From the NCBI GenBank assembly GCA_030682835.1, contig JAUXNG010000007.1, positions 1 through 64,000 of the forward strand: DNA of 64,000 bases, written 5' to 3'. Below the pieces are notes generated by a model. It was not told the DNA's origin, searched no databases, and worked only from the letters and a program-made list of their open reading frames with translations. Below are positions 62,881 to 64,000 of the stretch, in pieces. Position 1 is the first letter of the stretch, and each line of letters opens with the position of its first letter. The position numbers and the translations under genes are program-made. The stretch comes from Hydrogenophaga sp. Its GTDB lineage: Bacteria; Pseudomonadota; Gammaproteobacteria; Burkholderiales; Burkholderiaceae_C.

Positions 62881-62902
62881 CCTGCACAAGGTCAGCAGGC
62901 GA

Positions 62903-64000
62903 TCAGAACTTCAGGCTTGCGGTGACCTGGAGGTTGCGACCCGCGCCCGGCACGTAATGAGCGGGGTAGAGCTGATCTGCGTAGAGCTTGTGGGTGATGT
63001 TGCTCAGGTTGGCCTTGAGCACCAGTTTTTCGAAATCGAACTTGTATTCCGCCATCAGATCGGCCGTCACGAAGCTCGGGACGCTGAATTCAACCCGGGT
63101 CGGGTTCTGCTTGCTGCGGAAGTTGAGGCCACCGCCGACACGCAGCTTGGGTGTGAGCTGGTAGGTGGTCCACACCGTTCCGCTGTGCACCGGGGTAAGC
63201 GCCGGGCGATCGCCGGCTCGCTCGCCGGGTGCGGCCTGAGCGCACTGGGCAGGTGCCGGTGGGCACGGTGCTGCCTTGTCCACCTTGGCGATCGGGATCC
63301 ACATATAAGACCCGTACACCTCCCACTGCGGCGTGAGCCGACCGGTCAGATCCATCTCGAAGCCGGCCACGTGCCGTTTTCCCGCGGTGCTGATGAGGGC
63401 TGTGGTGGCGTTGGGGTTGGCCAATGTCGGGGCCGCAACGGTCCGGTCCGGGTCGGTGTTGCGCTCGTTGAATTTGGTTGAGCGGAAAGCGGCCAGTCGT
63501 GTCGTCCACTGCTTGCTGGCCGAATCGAGCTTGGCGCCGATTTCGAAGTTGACGCTCTTCTCAGGTGGCGTGTTGACGTTGCCCGCGCTCAGCGAATAGG
63601 CATCGCCTGACGTGTTGAAGGACGTGCCGGCCGATACGTGGAAGGAGTGCCGGTCGGTGGGCTGGTACAGCGCGCCCACGCGTTGGCTGACTTCGGAAAT
63701 CTTCATCCGATACGCATCAACGGTTTCCGGTCCTGGCGCGGCATTGGGGATGCTGCGAAGCTTGTAGTTGCCCACCAGATTGTCGTAGCGCAAGCCACCG
63801 ACCAGCTTGACCTGGGGCGTGATCTGAACCACATCCTGCACATACGCCCCCCAGCCCCTTGCCTTGTAGTCGTTATTGACGCGCAGCACGCGCGAGGTTT
63901 CGTCTACCCACGCGCCGTCGTCGGGTGATCCCACCGTGGTCGAGGGTTTGGTGATGTCGACGCCACCCTGGGCGGCATTGCGTGCAGCGAAAACGGTGCG
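62903..64000 (-). CDS. TonB-dependent siderophore receptor (5'-truncated)
   Basis: The last 365 residues of an outer-membrane beta-barrel; the frame is open to the window edge. Barrel strands typical of the Fiu/FhuA kind are visible: RGWGAYVQDVVQITPQVKLV, KSVNFEIGAKLDSASKQWTT, GGLNFRSKQNP, VTADLMAEYKFDF, and the C-terminal LQVTASLKF ending in Phe. The plug domain lies outside the window. The location beside the tonB operon and a piuC remnant suggests a catecholate siderophore. Confidence 0.93.
   Translation of the reverse strand, partial: RTVFAARNAAQGGVDITKPSTTVGSPDDGAWVDETSRVLRVNNDYKARGWGAYVQDVVQITPQVKLVGGLRYDNLVGNYKLRSIPNAAPGPETVDAYRMKISEVSQRVGALYQPTDRHSFHVSAGTSFNTSGDAYSLSAGNVNTPPEKSVNFEIGAKLDSASKQWTTRLAAFRSTKFNERNTDPDRTVAAPTLANPNATTALISTAGKRHVAGFEMDLTGRLTPQWEVYGSYMWIPIAKVDKAAPCPPAPAQCAQAAPGERAGDRPALTPVHSGTVWTTYQLTPKLRVGGGLNFRSKQNPTRVEFSVPSFVTADLMAEYKFDFEKLVLKANLSNITHKLYADQLYPAHYVPGAGRNLQVTASLKF

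Larger units (their letters stand above)
62493..62902. other. 410-base gap between the tonB operon and the TonB-dependent receptor
   Basis: Holds the Fur-like promoter region, a probable piuC remnant (62694-62804) and a hairpin behind the receptor gene. The rest shows no coding region I can support: the open frames on both strands have low-complexity Arg/Pro/Cys-rich products. Confidence 0.6.

Noticed and set aside
1-64000. CRISPR arrays, insertion sequences, prophage or integron signals
   Set aside because: No regularly spaced direct repeats, transposase, integrase or phage genes found; both tRNA genes are intact, with no attachment-site duplication beside them.

Overview
The window is a G+C-rich chromosomal segment of a betaproteobacterium, most likely family Comamonadaceae (Hydrogenophaga or a close relative). 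The inference rests on gene content and order: an aceE-aceF-lpdA operon whose lpdA carries its own lipoyl domain, beside a PAS-kinase/FixJ-type regulator pair; a phasin; EF-P with an arginine at the modification loop next to EarP; hupB-tRNA-Val-ppiD; and tonB-exbB-exbD-hemP. It is dense housekeeping chromosome. I see no insertion sequence, prophage, integron or CRISPR array.

Layout. 1-4.7 kb: 3' part of carB, greA, a DUF4149 membrane protein and folD. 4.8-14.6 kb: a two-component system divergent from the pyruvate dehydrogenase operon. 14.7-20.1 kb: an NTF2-like membrane protein, an NlpC/P60 hydrolase, an isochorismatase-family hydrolase, an acyl-CoA-type SDR, a lone Fe(III)-binding ABC protein and a patatin-like lipoprotein. 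20.3-27.3 kb: phasin, HDAC-like deacetylase, thioesterase, nitroreductase, FKBP, hydroxyacid dehydrogenase, rmuC and an MFS exporter. 27.4-33.7 kb: an Mrp/Pha cation/proton antiporter with A and B fused (AB-C-D-E-F-G). 33.6-40.3 kb: a TetR repressor, a strong AcrR-like operator and a complete RND efflux system. 40.3-49.2 kb: LOG-family protein, efp-earP, uvrC, pgsA, EamA transporter, and a LysR regulator divergent from a D-malate/tartrate dehydrogenase. 49.3-52.7 kb: hupB, tRNA-Val, ppiD, tRNA-His and an HTH-REC fusion regulator. 52.7-59.4 kb: quinone oxidoreductase, surE-pcm-nlpD, rlmD, a small lipoprotein and a YccA-type protein. 59.6-64 kb: iron/heme block of a GlcG-like protein, hemP, exbD, exbB, tonB, a 33-residue membrane peptide, a probable piuC remnant and a truncated TonB-dependent receptor.

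The most unusual signals are non-coding or below normal gene-calling size. Six copies of a modular three-hairpin element sit directly behind stop codons, all in the same orientation relative to the upstream gene. A different palindromic repeat is inserted in frame in the lipoyl linker of lpdA. Two unlinked genes share a 22-bp palindromic operator of LiuR type. A 33-residue membrane peptide lies at the head of the tonB operon behind a Fur-like promoter. An 18-codon upstream frame is coupled by TGATG to nlpD. All family assignments were made by reading the sequence, without database searches.
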